From contig CM057167.1 in assembly GCA_029962745.1 (NCBI GenBank), forward strand, positions 20,944,679 through 21,008,678: a stretch of DNA of 64,000 bases, read 5' to 3'. Made by a program: the position numbers and the translations under genes. The DNA comes from Echinometra lucunter (taxonomy: Eukaryota > Echinodermata > Echinoidea > Camarodonta > Echinometridae). Below the pieces are notes generated by a model. It made no database searches. It was not told where the DNA came from and was given only the letters and a program-made list of their open reading frames with translations. Position 1 is the stretch's first letter. Every line of letters starts with the position of its first letter. This document shows positions 9,535 through 20,743 of this stretch, piece by piece.

Positions 9535-10190
9535 AGAGGTGTTATGGTCTAGTGGATATATCACTGTACTGTAGATCACAAGGTTGGTGGTTCAAGTCCC
9601 GTCATGGCATGTCTTTTGGCAAGATATTAACCCATTCCTGACAGGAATTATTTAAAGCCTAATTTGATCAGCTTTTATTCTTCAAATTGGCAACACCAAA
9701 CTTTCTATTTTATTGCTACATTTTTCTTATAAAACGTCATGTATCTGAAATGAATATAAATTCACAGAAATTATGATGAGAAGTCAAAAAGTTGCCAATT
9801 TGCAGGGGAAAATGGTGATTTTAAACTTTCTATCACATTGCCAATTTAGAGGCTTTTAATGCTTATTTTCCTTTAAAAAATTTTCATCATCAAACAACGA
9901 ATATTGACGCAACCAAAATGGGGACAGTATGTGTAGAATTTCTTGCTCTTTCTGCTTATGTATATGGTATGATTTTTAGGGCTTAGCATCAAAAGATATT
10001 AGGTCAAACCACAAAATGTGGACCCTCTGTCACGAATGGGTTAATCTACAATTGCCACTCTCGACCCAGGTGTAGTAAATGGGTACCTGGTAGGAAGAAT
10101 TTCCTGGAAATGCTAGAGCGCCTTAATGGCTGCCTTGCTAAAGCTGGGGTAATTAACCATGGAGCGCTAGAAGTGTCAATTCTGATGGAC
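9535..10190 (+). mobile_element. tRNA-derived SINE interrupted by a MITE
   Basis: A pol III-type head starts near 9535, with an A-box-like TGGTCTAGTGG (9545-9555) and a B box GGTTCAAGTCC (9589-9599). The SINE body resumes at 10045 with ATTGCCACTCTCGACCCAGG and runs to about 10190. A second copy at 53269-53497 carries the same body (TTTGCCACTCTCGACTCGGG), uninterrupted. The gap between head and body is the 418-bp family A MITE at 9627-10044. Confidence 0.8.
9627..10044 (+). mobile_element. TTAA-flanked MITE, family A, nested in a SINE
   Basis: The element has ends TTAACCCATTCCTGACAGG and CTGTCACGAATGGGTTAA, with TTAA at 9627-9630 and 10041-10044. It is very similar in length and sequence to 794-1208. 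It splits the surrounding SINE, so it is younger than the SINE copy. It encodes no protein. Confidence 0.88.
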
Positions 10191-10793
10191 ATGAGCACAA
10201 ATACAAGAACCCACTATTATTTCAAAGATCTATCTTTACTGCTGGTAAATGAGAAAGCCTGTTCAGCCTGTTTACTTTGCATGCCCTTGGATGATCATTT
10301 TCAGGTGATGGGGACAAACAAAGGAAATACAATTAAGTTATGAAACGCATCTAGTTTATAGCAACCTCTGTTTTCTTATCTATGCAGTTCTATCAGCAAT
10401 TATGTTAGTATTGGGTTTCAAGTGGACTTAGAACAAGTCAATTTTATTTCATTAGTTTGCAAAGAATTATATCTATCATCAAAACATTTGAAAAATCATA
10501 GCTTTCAAAGACTTGTATTTATATACAAAGAGTTTGATTTCATAGACTGGTATCCAGTTTGTAAAATTGCCATTAAAGTTGCTAAGATATAAAGAAAAAA
10601 CAAGAAAATATATTATGAGCTAGATCATAATTTCAAACTTTTTCTTGATATATAACTCGTGAGGCATCAAATGAAAAGTAATGTTTGTTTCATACAATGG
10701 TGGTATTACTCTAATAATGTGAAAAAAGGCCTTTATTGGTTTCTGCACTCAAACTCTTCAAATTCAATGATTTGGTGGTACAGACTGGCCTAC
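10191..10793. other. Intron, nothing recognised
   Basis: This AT-rich sequence lies between the SINE and the exon at 10794. No inverted repeats, tandem repeats or exon-like frames were recognised. Confidence 0.5.
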
Positions 10794-11226
10794 CTGGTGT
10801 ACTGTTCTGACTCCTTGATACCATATCTCCACTGGATGGTCGGCTCCCTGGCCTGCTCCCTCCTCCATCTACCATGGCTGGGCCTCCCCTCGGATGGGGG
10901 CGGGGCATGGTGGCACTCCCTCCCTGTGGCCTTGGACCCATTCCAGGCCCTACCCCGCCCTCGTGCTGGGACGGTGGGGGCATCCTACGTGGCATGGTGG
11001 CACTTCCATGCTGCTGCTGCTGGGGATGGGGTTGGTTGGGGTGGGGTTGTCCTCGCCTCCCATAGGGGCTCTGGGCATGGGGTCCCCCGGGCACTCCAGG
11101 TCCCCTCGTGACCGGTCCACTCAGGGTGGCTCTCTCGGGGGTGAGACGTTGGAAGGCTTGAGTGTGGGCTGCTGGCCGCTGGAGGGTCGCACTGGAACGT
11201 TCTGGCACCCCACGCCGGAAATTCTC
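10794..11226 (-). CDS. SRCIN1-like: SRCIN1/KIAA1217-like large linker exon with repeated ATMPR motifs
   Basis: The 433-bp exon has an acceptor CCTTTAG (AG at 11227-11228) and donor GTAGGC (10792-10793). It enters in phase 0 and leaves in phase 1. It encodes a Pro/Arg/Gly/Gln-rich segment of 144 codons, starting ENFRRGVPERSSATLQRPAA. GSATMPRR and GSATMPRP occur about 30 residues apart and look like a small internal duplication. A HPNQPHPQQQQHG stretch and SGDMVSRSQNSTP close the exon. This is the counterpart of the long disordered central region of p140Cap/KIAA1217, where similar ATIPR/ATIPK motifs occur. Confidence 0.9.
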
Positions 11227-11731
11227 CTAAAGGATGAGAACAGATTATTTCTATAAGGTATAGAGAATAAAACCATCTTGACAAAAAGAGGGGGAAAAAA
11301 TTTCTAAATTGCCTTCTAATTTCATTCAGGTAACAGACTTGAAAATTGTGAAAACTGACTCTACAAGATTCAGCATTTTAGAGGCATTTGTTGTCCAAGT
11401 GTTCCCTTACTGCATTTTACACCTTTTTCAGTCAGGACAAAAAAGAAAAACAAACAAACAAATAAACAAAAAACCCAAATGAAATATACGTTTACTTCGT
11501 AGTAAATATCGGCTTATGAATTGCTTCATATAATCGTTTTCGAGGAAACTTAGGCCTTGAGGCACTGTATTAGATTTTCTATTTGCACCTTGTCATCACT
11601 CCTCATATCAAGCTGGTTTCCTAAGTGATACAATGAGGGTCACATGTCAACATCAAATCTAGTTTCTTCTTTATTCAGTTTGATAGAACTAACTGAATTC
11701 TTGGTCAAATAGCATGAAAAGCTTTCTTTAC

Positions 11732-12014
11732 CATCGACTGCGACTGCCCCTTCTCTGGGTTGAGGTTCCCTGCGGCCGGAGCCGGTTTGGCGCTCTCGGC
11801 CTCCTGCATGAAGTGCATGTTTCGGGGTAGTGTCATGGTGTTGTAGCGGTTCTTTCTCACATCCCGCTTCTGATGGTCCACCTCCGGCTCTGAGTAATAG
11901 TCCAGCTCCACTGGAGTGGATGTGGTACTACGGGGGGAGGATGGGCCGGGGGCGTTGGGGTCCTCGACAAAACCGGGCTCGTAGATCTTGAGGACAGTCC
12001 GATCTTGTATTTCA
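11732..12014 (-). CDS. SRCIN1-like: SRCIN1/KIAA1217-like exon: end of AIP3-type domain and linker
   Basis: The 283-bp exon has an acceptor TTATTCAG (AG at 12015-12016) and donor GTAAAG (11730-11731). It enters in phase 2 and leaves in phase 0. It starts with EIQDRTVLKIYEPG, almost the vertebrate block DIQDRSIIKIYRKEP that closes the AIP3-type core. It then moves into a Ser/Thr/Pro-rich linker with YYSEPEVDHQKRDVRKNRYN and the motif TMTLPRN, and ends EKGQSQSM. The exon junction within HVN-EIQDR matches a continuous conserved block. Confidence 0.93.
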
Positions 12015-12379
12015 CTGAATAAATACCACAAGAAAAACATAATTACAAATCACTGTAAATCATCATATGCATTCTTTGTACTTTTAAATTATACTTTAGG
12101 ATCAAAATGATAAATGATTTTACAATTTGCAAGTTTAAATTATCTCTTTGTTTCTCACAATATTCTTGAACTTATGCTCTGGATTGCTTTTTCTCACTGA
12201 TGGTTCCACAACTTTTCAAATATTATAGCTATAATAACAATGAATACTCATTCATTACCTTTGGGTGGAGCATGTAAAATCTATTTTTAAAAAATCTCTT
12301 GTTGTTTTGGTTAAGGGTTGAATCACGGACCACATATTCCACAATCAAGTACTCTCTTCACGAGACCAAAATACCAAGT

Positions 12380-12690
12380 CAAATAAAAAAAAAAAATGTC
12401 TTCCACATCTTTACCACAAGACAAATGTGTGTCAAATTTCAAGAGCACTGCTCAAAAAATTAGGAAGCAGTTTGATCCACAATATTGATTTATTGCAATA
12501 ATATGCCATTACCATGGCAATGCAACTTCTAACACATTAAAAAAGTATGTCCTGCACATCTTCATCGTAAGACCAATGTGCACACCACATTTCATGAGCA
12601 TTGCTCAAAAACTGAGGAAGTAGTTCAATCCGCAAGATTTGCAATGGACCGACCGCCCGATCGACCATACGCTGATTCTTACATACCCCC
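12380..12690. repeat. Diverged tandem pair, unit about 150 bp
   Basis: Two units share TGTCYTSCACATCTTYAYCR, CAAGACAAATGTGTGTCAAA (diverged to AAGACCAATGTGCACACCAC) and GCTCAAAAAMTKAGGAAGYA. They begin at about 12395 and 12545. The sequence type is a common dispersed repeat in marine invertebrate introns, and the element class is not known. Sequence 12015-12380 holds nothing recognised. Confidence 0.6.
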
Positions 12691-12757
12691 TTCAAACTTC
12701 ATTTGGTGAGGGTGTAATGAAGAAGAGAGAGAAAATAGAGTAAAAAATGCAAATTAC

Positions 12758-12956
12758 TTGACATGTTCCAGTTCATAGAATATTTCCGTCGATGGATCCC
12801 TGATGTAGATCTTCCTGGAAGGCTGCTCGAGCATCTCCATGGTGAGCTGCTTAGGGAAAGCTCGGACGTAGAGCGCCCTCACTGTGTCGAGTCCGGTCAC
12901 CTCGTTCGGCATGAGCCCTCGCTTGGTCTCGTTCTTGTACTGGAGATAGACAAGTC
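12758..12956 (-). CDS. SRCIN1-like: SRCIN1/KIAA1217-like exon: AIP3/Bud6-type core
   Basis: The 199-bp exon has an acceptor ATTGCAG (AG at 12957-12958) and donor GTAATT (12756-12757). It enters in phase 1 and leaves in phase 2. It encodes LVYLQYKNETKRGLMPNEVT, then LDTVRALYVRAFPKQLTMEM and LEQPSRKIYIRDPSTEIFYE LEHV. This is the best match in the window. Vertebrate SRCIN1 has LDTLHALIAHMFPQKLTMGM and INxFYELEDVR at the same places, within the AIP3 (actin-interacting protein 3/Bud6) homology region. Family members are cytoplasmic adaptors that regulate Src-family kinases and actin or microtubule organisation. Confidence 0.96.
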
Positions 12957-13093
12957 CTGCAATGATGGAAAAGTGATGTACTGTTGGTTCAGAGAAATCA
13001 TACTTTGAAAGATTATGACAAATACTGTTAAATTCATGGAAGTCATTTGCATTAAAGGGATGGATATATTTCTTTACTGGCATATTAATACAT

Positions 13094-13295
13094 CTGGGCC
13101 GGTATTCTGAAAATCATGTTATCTTTGCAATTAGAAATAGCATACGCCATTGGCTCACATCGCGCACTTTTGTCCTGTGTGCTGGTCATTTGCGCAATTT
13201 ATACCAACTATAAGTACACGTTTTAAATTTTTTATGACAATTAACACAGTGAAGATAAGACAAAAGATAACACGATTTTCAGAATACCGGCCCAG
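13094..13295. mobile_element. Foldback MITE, ends CTGGGCCGGTATTCTGAAAA
   Basis: The left end CTGGGCCGGTATTCTGAAAA is matched exactly in inverse by the right end TTTTCAGAATACCGGCCCAG, and the pairing continues through TGTTATCTT/AAGATAACA. Length is 202 bp. It sits in the intron between the AIP3 exon and the exon at 14343. Sequence from 13296 to 14060 has one long G tract at about 13499-13510 and nothing else recognised. Confidence 0.88.
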
Positions 13296-14063
13296 TATGT
13301 TATTCATATAGAGAGCTTGAAACTAATTGAAGGGTCTCCTATGAATGAACTTCTAAAATCACACTTAATTTTTGAAAAATGGGAATCATTTACAGGATGT
13401 ACGCTTTACCTCAGAGCCATTTCATATACAGGTCTACCAAGGAGTGGTTGGGAGTTCGGTACATTATGTAGCTGTATAATGCCACTGGCAGATCTGAGGA
13501 GGGGGGGGGGGAGGGGCATCAATAACCTTTTTTTTTTTTTACCACCTGTCAGAGATTCAGAGCACACAAAAACTGCCCCTACTTGTGATACCACAGCCTT
13601 TCTTTTGCCTGTCACATATGGACATGTATATTGTAGATAGTTCGTATTTGCACCTCAGTGGTAAAAGATTCTGACGATAACCAGTGAATATAGATGGCAA
13701 CTGCCTCCTTCATGTATCGAGTGGTCTATCTCTCAGACCATAGTTCTAATGAACCTTAGTCACCTACATGTATCTCTTAAAGCAAGAGCGAATTGGCACC
13801 CTTGTATGGGATTTTGAAAAAGCGCCCTCTCAGTCCTAAACTACCAATTTTGTCCCCTTTTTGCTCCCAGCATGCTCTATTCTGATCAATGAGAGCTTTA
13901 TTATTTGAGTAACATCTGTTAAAATGTATTTGTATTCATACTAAGGAAATTCACAAGAAGCCACAAAGGATATAATGTTTCTAAGAGTCTCTGGTTTTGA
14001 GTAGCCGTAAGTTGGTGCTGTTGTAAATACATCATCATAAGGGTCAGTTCACTGCTGCTTTAA

Positions 14064-14286
14064 CAATCCAGTAGCTTTTGTGTCAATCTCAGACATGGGG
14101 GTAGGGTGGAGAAGGCAGAGGGAAAGGATAGTTATATGATATCAAAGGGAATTTTTTTTTCTCCTCCCTAGCAATCTCCCCTTGCCTTGGTCATATTGAC
14201 CATTCGTCTGATGACCGACATGGTGCAACTTCTTAACTGTTCACCTCTGGAGAATCCAGCTGCTTCTGTCTTATTCTCAGACATGA
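14064..14286 (-). pseudogene. Two decayed tandem copies of the downstream half of the neighbouring exon
   Basis: The 3' half of the exon at 14343-14514 recurs twice. The better copy (14168-14286) reads MSENKTEAAGFSRGEQLRS then SVIRRMVNMTK, against MSEINTEATGFSRGGRLRAS and PVLRPTVNMTK in the real exon. Its donor is GG instead of GT, and a TAG falls at the former boundary after extra bases. The poorer copy (about 14064-14100) keeps only MSEIDTKATG. Spacing of the shared GACATG word is 167 and 188 bp. Intronic G-rich sequence beyond each copy is also repeated, so the duplication was tandem genomic DNA and not retrotransposed. Confidence 0.9.
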
Positions 14287-14342
14287 GGGGTGGGGGAGGA
14301 GAGGGGTAGATAAGGCGTTCAATTTAGAAAATTTTCTCCTAC

Positions 14343-14514
14343 CTAGTGGTCTCTCCTTGGTCATGTTAACCGTTGGTCTGAGGACCGGCATGCTTGCCCG
14401 CAACCGTCCACCTCTAGAGAATCCAGTAGCTTCTGTGTTGATCTCGGACATGGTGTCCATGTTGTCTATGTTGTCAAGATCGGTCTCGCAGAAAATGCCA
14501 TTTGTGACTGGTGC
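14343..14514 (-). CDS. SRCIN1-like: SRCIN1/KIAA1217-like exon: MSE-GFSR block
   Basis: The 172-bp exon has an acceptor TTCGCCCAG (AG at 14515-14516) and donor GTAGGA (14341-14342). It enters in phase 0 and leaves in phase 1. It begins APVTNGIFCETDLDNIDNMD and continues TMSEINTEATGFSRGGRLRA, ending VNMTKERPLG with the Gly codon split. The vertebrate counterpart is LETMSEAELPLGFSRMNRFRQ, which precedes the AIP3 region. Its last 100 bases and its donor have been duplicated downstream at 14064-14286. Confidence 0.9.
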
Positions 14515-14799
14515 CTGGGCGAAAAAAAAAGAAAGATTAGTGAATGAATAAATGTATATGAATACATAGAATATAATACATTATAAAAAGACATTGCAAA
14601 ATAGAATATATCAAAGGGTGACCACTAAATCCAAAAATTCAGAGCAAAAACATTTCTGAGTATTGGTTCCCTTCCAAAAAAAAAGAAAGAAAAAGAAATA
14701 TGATTACGATAGGGACTCATACAAAAAGTAAGCAGCTTTAAAATGGCTTCAGGTGCATTGCCGATAATCTTTTAAATATAAATGTACAATACTGTATGC

Positions 14800-14890
14800 T
14801 ATTTTGTTGTGTAGAGAGGGGAAAGAGGGAGAGAGGGAGGGGAGAGAGAGATTGAGGGGAGAGAGGGAGGGAGGGGGAGACGAGAATAGA
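14800..14890. repeat. (GA)-rich purine tract
   Basis: Nearly uninterrupted GAGAGGGA-type purine sequence on the plus strand. It is a simple repeat and not coding. Confidence 0.8.
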
Positions 14891-17800
14891 GAACAATGTG
14901 CTCCTTTGGGGTCAATCCCAGTTCACTCATGGTTGGCATCAGGTTGGCATTCTCCAGTTGCCATAGTAACATCACTGATCACACATGTACATGGGCAATC
15001 TCTGAATGGGCAGACAGATCTCTACAGGCTGTGATACACTGTGCCTGTGACTATTGTGTCTTCTATCTTTTGCACTTACACATGGCTACAATTAATTTTA
15101 CGCTTCTATCATGAAATATATCATGAATCCCAGCAAAGCACGTGTGAATGTCAATTTATACGAAAATACAGCATTTACAGACAAACAAGGTTGCAAGTCC
15201 ATTTCAGATGATCGTGGATGGCAATTAGGAACTACTGGAAAAACAAATTGGCCCATTTAATTTGTATATTAATTGAGATATACAATCGTCACCATCCTAA
15301 AACTGTACATAGAAATGTGCAGCCTAGCCAGCAATGTAAGGCCTACATATATCTCATACATGTACATGTGCACAGACTTTTCAACTCACAATTCACCTTA
15401 GCCTCAGCCTTCTAAATCAGGGTGGGGGTGAAACTGAGCATTCAAAGCAGCAATATCTCTACAAAATGCATAAAACCATTATTTGCAAATGAATTATGAA
15501 TATGGAATCCAAAACACATACAACAAATAGGGGCCTACAAGTTTGATGATTGGCTTCTTTTCAACTAGAATATGGCCTTACGTGTCAAGGGTTTGTCAGA
15601 TAATGAGAAGAAACACAGATATCCTCCCCCATATTTCCTAGACCTTGACCTTCGCCCTAATTTCATTTTGATTTTTCCCTTTCTGTAAAAAAATCCACTA
15701 CGAATACAAAAAACTGACATTGTCTCTCTTAATTTTTGAAAAGGTGTCTCTAAGAAAGGAGCAACCTTATCTCACTAACACTAAAAATTAGTAGGTCTTT
15801 GGCTAATGAACTTTAATCTAAATTATGCAAAAATCATCATACTGCACAATTGTAATAAGTTTTCAAGTGTGTTTACATTATATTTGTACATATCATTCTG
15901 ATCTGTTGCAATCATTCATACATGCAGTTAATTACTAGATGTGAATGTACAATGTACTCTTATTCAAACATATTTCTGGAATCTCAGGACACATTTGAAG
16001 GTCTTACATGGATAAACTTACAAAAACATCTTAAAGCCTATTTTGTACTTTTCTTCCCTCATCATTTCTTTTAAAAGAGTTTTCAATCATTAAGCCAGCT
16101 TCACTATTTCAATGTTATCAAAACTGATATATTCTATTCAGTCAGTTACACACAGAGAAATCAAAATATTATGATTTGCCCTATCACACATACATACAGG
16201 ATACAAGATACGTGTATATACATTTACATCTTAAAATAACAGTGTGCACTCTCTCTACACCTATTCGGAATTGTGTTTGAATGCATCGATTCTATTCGAA
16301 TATTGATTTTTTCTTCATTCAAGAAATCCTTTCATGGCCATCTTACAGTTCTTGCACGCATGGTAAACTGTGGGGGCGGTAGAAAGCGGGGTGAATGACA
16401 CATTTTAAACACCTTTCCTTGTTTTGATGATCACAGAGGATTTACTGCACCGCAGATTACAAAAGCAAAGGGCATGACTTCTTTGCAAGTTGTGCAAGTC
16501 ACGAAGACAGTCTTATATCAAAAAGAGACTTTGAAGTGTAAAAGCCATGCTTGTAAAACATATGCTGTAGGCTTTACATGTATATCAGACACACCTGTAT
16601 ATAAAGTAATCATGAAATGATGTACATTGGTGTTTAAAGTTTCAAGTGTAATCACGTATTCATTGTTTCTTCTATTAAGAGTAGGGGTACGATTTTTAAC
16701 GTTATTTTATGTAACCCACTGCCCAATTTAGTTTTGTAAATACGATGCATGGATTTCTGTTTACTGATTCTTTTTAATAACCATTTATTTATCTTATCTA
16801 TCTAATGTAAATTAATATGTACTTCTGTATACTCCTTTAAGTACATGTACATGTACTTCCCTGCAATACTGTAAATAAATCATATAAGTTCACTGAGCTG
16901 TCGAATCACAATTTTTTTTTTCCTACAGCACCTATTGAATGAATGTTGATAGAAATACTGACCATCTCAGCCTGGCAATGTTTCAAGCTACATGTTTGGG
17001 CCATTCTCTCTGCAACAGAGCTTTCATCACTATTCAATATGCCATGCCAAGCTTCTCCTTGTGAGCTTTTTCATGAGATAATGATGGGAGGTGATAAAAA
17101 TCTACACAATCATGGATATCACATGACACCATTTTTTCCATACCATTTCTTTTTCATAAATTCATGTTTTCCTTGTATTTTGTCATAAATTCATTTTTTC
17201 CTTGTAGTTATTGTACATGTCAGGAAAAAGGAAATATTTGGAGACTTGCCCTAAAATGAACCAAAATGATGGAATCTTACCCAAGACGATGTCGTCCATC
17301 AATTTTTCACACAAATTAATTGGTACCTCTCAAATTTCAGAACAAAATTTCAAAGATTTATTGACAACTGCTGATTTATTTGTACCCTTTTATGTATGAA
17401 AGGAAACAACGTATGAATTTGATATTTTCCCTTTACAAACAGAGGAACAAGAGTGTATGACTCACTTTCTGAAACCTTCTACTCTGAATAAAAATCAAAT
17501 TACACACCCTATTGCAGATAAACATTAGCTGACTCCTACATAACCCTTAACACAATAACAGCATGCAGAAATATTCATGAGGGCTTTGAAAAATAGCTGG
17601 TGCCCCTATCCTTTTTTCATCTCATTTTCCCCCAGGAAAATTGAAAGAGACAGACCAAGAAAACCTCCATTGTGTTGCTGATGTGGAGTGGGAGTTTCTG
17701 GCCATCAGCAAGCAGCCCCAGACAAAACCAATTTCTCAATCCTCCAAACCACATGTTTTCTGCATTTGACAAAAAGGTGCCTTGTTCCCCACTTTGGAAA

Positions 17801-18380
17801 GGGGATAAAAACACAAGCCCAGCGGTTTTTGTGGTCAGCGTGAATCAAACAATTATGGAATGATCATATACAGCAATACAGCAAGTATAACGTATAGAAT
17901 CAATTTTTTCTTATCTTCTTGAACCTTGGACATTGTACCTAGAGAAATAATACAACCTGTTTTCTAGACTTAAAAGTATTTTGCTGCTTGTACAACATTC
18001 CTTTCTAATGAGGGCATACCGGTAACTATATAAAAAAAAAGAGTACTGTATGTCTTATTTATTCAACAATAAGGAATGACAGTTCATTCAACTTATTGGT
18101 TTTTATTGTGGAGCTACTGAAGCTTTCTTATTCTTTGTTCAATTTCTTTCAAACTTTCCACAGTCTGTTTTTAAACAGGTCCACTTTTGTACATCTCAAC
18201 TGAATAAAAAGGTATGATTTCTCAAAAAAATAAACAAAATTTTAATGACTTTTTAAAAGTTAATAATAAATGAGATAATGGGAATTGTGTGATGACACAG
18301 CAATAATATACTAGCTATCCGAAATATACAACTACGTTACATTGCTAACAAATGAATGATTCGTATATCGTAGATTGTTT
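14891..18380. other. Long intron segment, nothing recognised
   Basis: About 3.5 kb of AT-rich sequence between the exons at 14343 and 22589. Scattered CATGTACATGTA words occur (for example 15358-15370 and 16840-16855). No exon that fits phase 0 on both sides was found. An exon that keeps phase could still be hidden here, because vertebrate homologues have extra residues at this point. Confidence 0.45.
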
Positions 18381-18389
18381 ATTCACCAG

Positions 18390-19930
18390 TGTACGACCCA
18401 ATTTCATCTGACATGGTATTGCCTAGGGAATAAGTAGCTTGTGGAACTAATCCAAAATGTGGATTGCCCTTCTGAAAACATTGTAATATATATATAAGCT
18501 GGCTTAAACATATGTAAGTAACTACATGTAAATACCATGCACCGACAACAAAAATACATGTACATGTATGAATCATATTTCATACTAATTTTTTTCTTTA
18601 TATCTTTATTGATCAAATAAATCACATAATGTAAAGAAATTTTGTCTGACAAAGTAGTAACCGGGGAATGAGTCCTTGTGCAACAACAGAATATGTTGGA
18701 TTGCCCTTTCATGAAAACAATATGACCATGTGCAAAACACTGCATGGGCTTATAAGGTTTGCATTTACCAACAAGGCTGTACACAAGAATTTTTTCACGG
18801 GGGGGGGGGGGGGGGGCAAGAGGAATATGTTCAATATTTGAGGGTACATGTAAGCAAGGGAGCAAAGTGACAGAATGGGAATTGAAAGTGAAAGAAAAAA
18901 AAAGTGGGTTTTTTTTTTGGGGGGGGAGAGGGAACTGCCCCCCCCCCCCTGCCCCCTATGTGTGTACGGCCATGTTTAACAAGGGTAACTCATTGCATTT
19001 ACTACATTGACAGTGACCACATGAATCACATTTCTTATGGCTTTTTCATTATCATGTGATGAACTCTTGTCTGACTCCACAATATCTGGGGGATAGGCTG
19101 CTTCTTCAATGACTTCAAAATGTTAGATTGCCCTTCCACAAAATACATGTAACAAGATTATACAATATGATCACAATATACAAGCTACTATACAGTATGT
19201 ACACACTAAATGCATGACAACAATCATAATGATTCATATTTCACATTACTTTTTCAACATCATATGACAAAATCTTGTCTGACAATGTCGTCTCTTGAGA
19301 AAAAGTTGCTTGTGCAATGACTTCAAAATGGTGGACTGCCCTTTCATATAATATCAAGACTATAAAACATACTTTAGTATAAAAGCTGCTATACAGTATG
19401 TAAACTATATGACAACAATCATAATGATTCATATTTCACATTGCTTTTTCAACATCATATGACAAAATCTTGTCTGACAATGTAGTCTTTTGAGAAAAAG
19501 TTGCTTCTGCAATGACTTCAAAATGTTGGACTGCCCTTTCATAAAATAACAAGACTATAACATGTGATCATAGTATACATGCTACTAATACAGTATGTAC
19601 ACTAAATGACAACAATCATAATGATTCATATTTCACATTGCTTTTTCAACATCATATGACAAAATCTTGTCTGACAATGTCGTCTCTTGAGAAAAAGTTG
19701 CTTGTGCAATGACTTCAAAATGTTGGACTGCTCTTTCGTAACAAAAGACTTATAAAAAATGATCATAGTATACAAGCTACTATAGAGTATCATACATGCA
19801 TGTACACTGAATGACAACAATCATAATGATTCATATTTCACATTGCTTTTTCAACATCATATGACAAAATCTTGTCTGACAATGTCGTCTCTTGAGAAAA
19901 AGTTGCTTGTGCAATGATTTCAAAATGTTG
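18390..19930 (-). repeat. Tandem array of about 200-bp units with a conserved minus-strand reading frame
   Basis: Four young units start at the shared GACAACAATCATAATGATTC word at 19216, 19411, 19608 and 19813 (periods 195-205 bp). Older units are recognisable near 18390-18480, 18600-18720 and 19025-19140. The young units translate on the minus strand to variants of HFEVIAQATFSQETTLSDKI followed by LSYDVEK. The oldest unit still reads HFGLVPQATYSLGNTMSDEI in the same frame, preceded by an acceptor-like TTTTCAG. No matching donor or correct phase was found, so it is described as a repeat. G and C runs at 18799 and 18940 lie inside the array. Confidence 0.85.
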
Positions 19931-20240
19931 ATGGTACCCATCCTGAGGGATTGACAGACCATGGGAAAGTATTTTCTCCCTCCTGTCTGATATTATTCCT
20001 TTTCCTTCGGTTCCCAACTGACTCATCTGTCATCTCCTTGTCATTCAGAAAATAATATTTGAGCTTTAAAAGAACTATTCACATTTTGAAAGTTATTCTT
20101 GTTGTTAAACGACTATGCGTTTTGGCCTTTGATTCAGTTCTTGGCTTAGGGTTTTGGCTGAGTTTTGGCCTTTGATTTGGTTTTGAAGATTGATGCCATC
20201 TACATGCTGGTCTCCGGTTTCATTTTTATGGTTTTTTTTT

Positions 20241-20743
20241 TTAAGGAGAATGCAACCCAGACAGCAGTGTGCTTCCAGTGAATGAAGAAGAACAAGAAGA
20301 GTAAACAGTGAAAGTTTGAGCAAAATCAGACAAACTGTTCAAGAGTTATGAATTTTAAAAGTTTAAGCAAATCCTTATTATCGGATCCTTGAATTCTTAA
20401 TTTTCAAGAAAAATAAAAATTCTATTGATTGATTGTTTGAGTATGACATGGCTATATCAATTCTGCAAGCATTTTGGGAAGAATTATGTGGATTCCTGAC
20501 TTGAAATTTTGTATAAATCAATTTTTTGGAAAAATTATGTACAAAATGAATTGAGAGTTGTCCACGATGACATCAAAGATGCTGGCAAAGTTGCCAACTC
20601 AAGGATCCCCATAATAGGGATTTAATGAAACTTTCAAAATTCATAACTCTTTGAACAGATTGTCAGATTTTGCTCAAACTTTCACTGTTTACTCTTCTTG
20701 GTCATCTTTATTCATGAATAGCACACTGATGCCTAGGTTGTAT
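20241..20743. mobile_element. Truncated copy of foldback family F
   Basis: It starts TTAAGGAGAATGCAACCCAG and shares both arms with 8344-8931, for example AAACAGTGAAAGTTTGAGCA against TGCTCAAACTTTCACTGTTT. The central palindrome around AGTTGGCAACTTTGCCAGCA is preserved on one side only. The right end stops at GCACACTGATGCCTAGGTTG without the terminal TTAA, so the copy is incomplete. Confidence 0.8.

Noticed and set aside
9535..9606. Functional tRNA gene
   Set aside because: A and B boxes are present, but the cloverleaf is not complete and the sequence is joined to a repeated SINE body.
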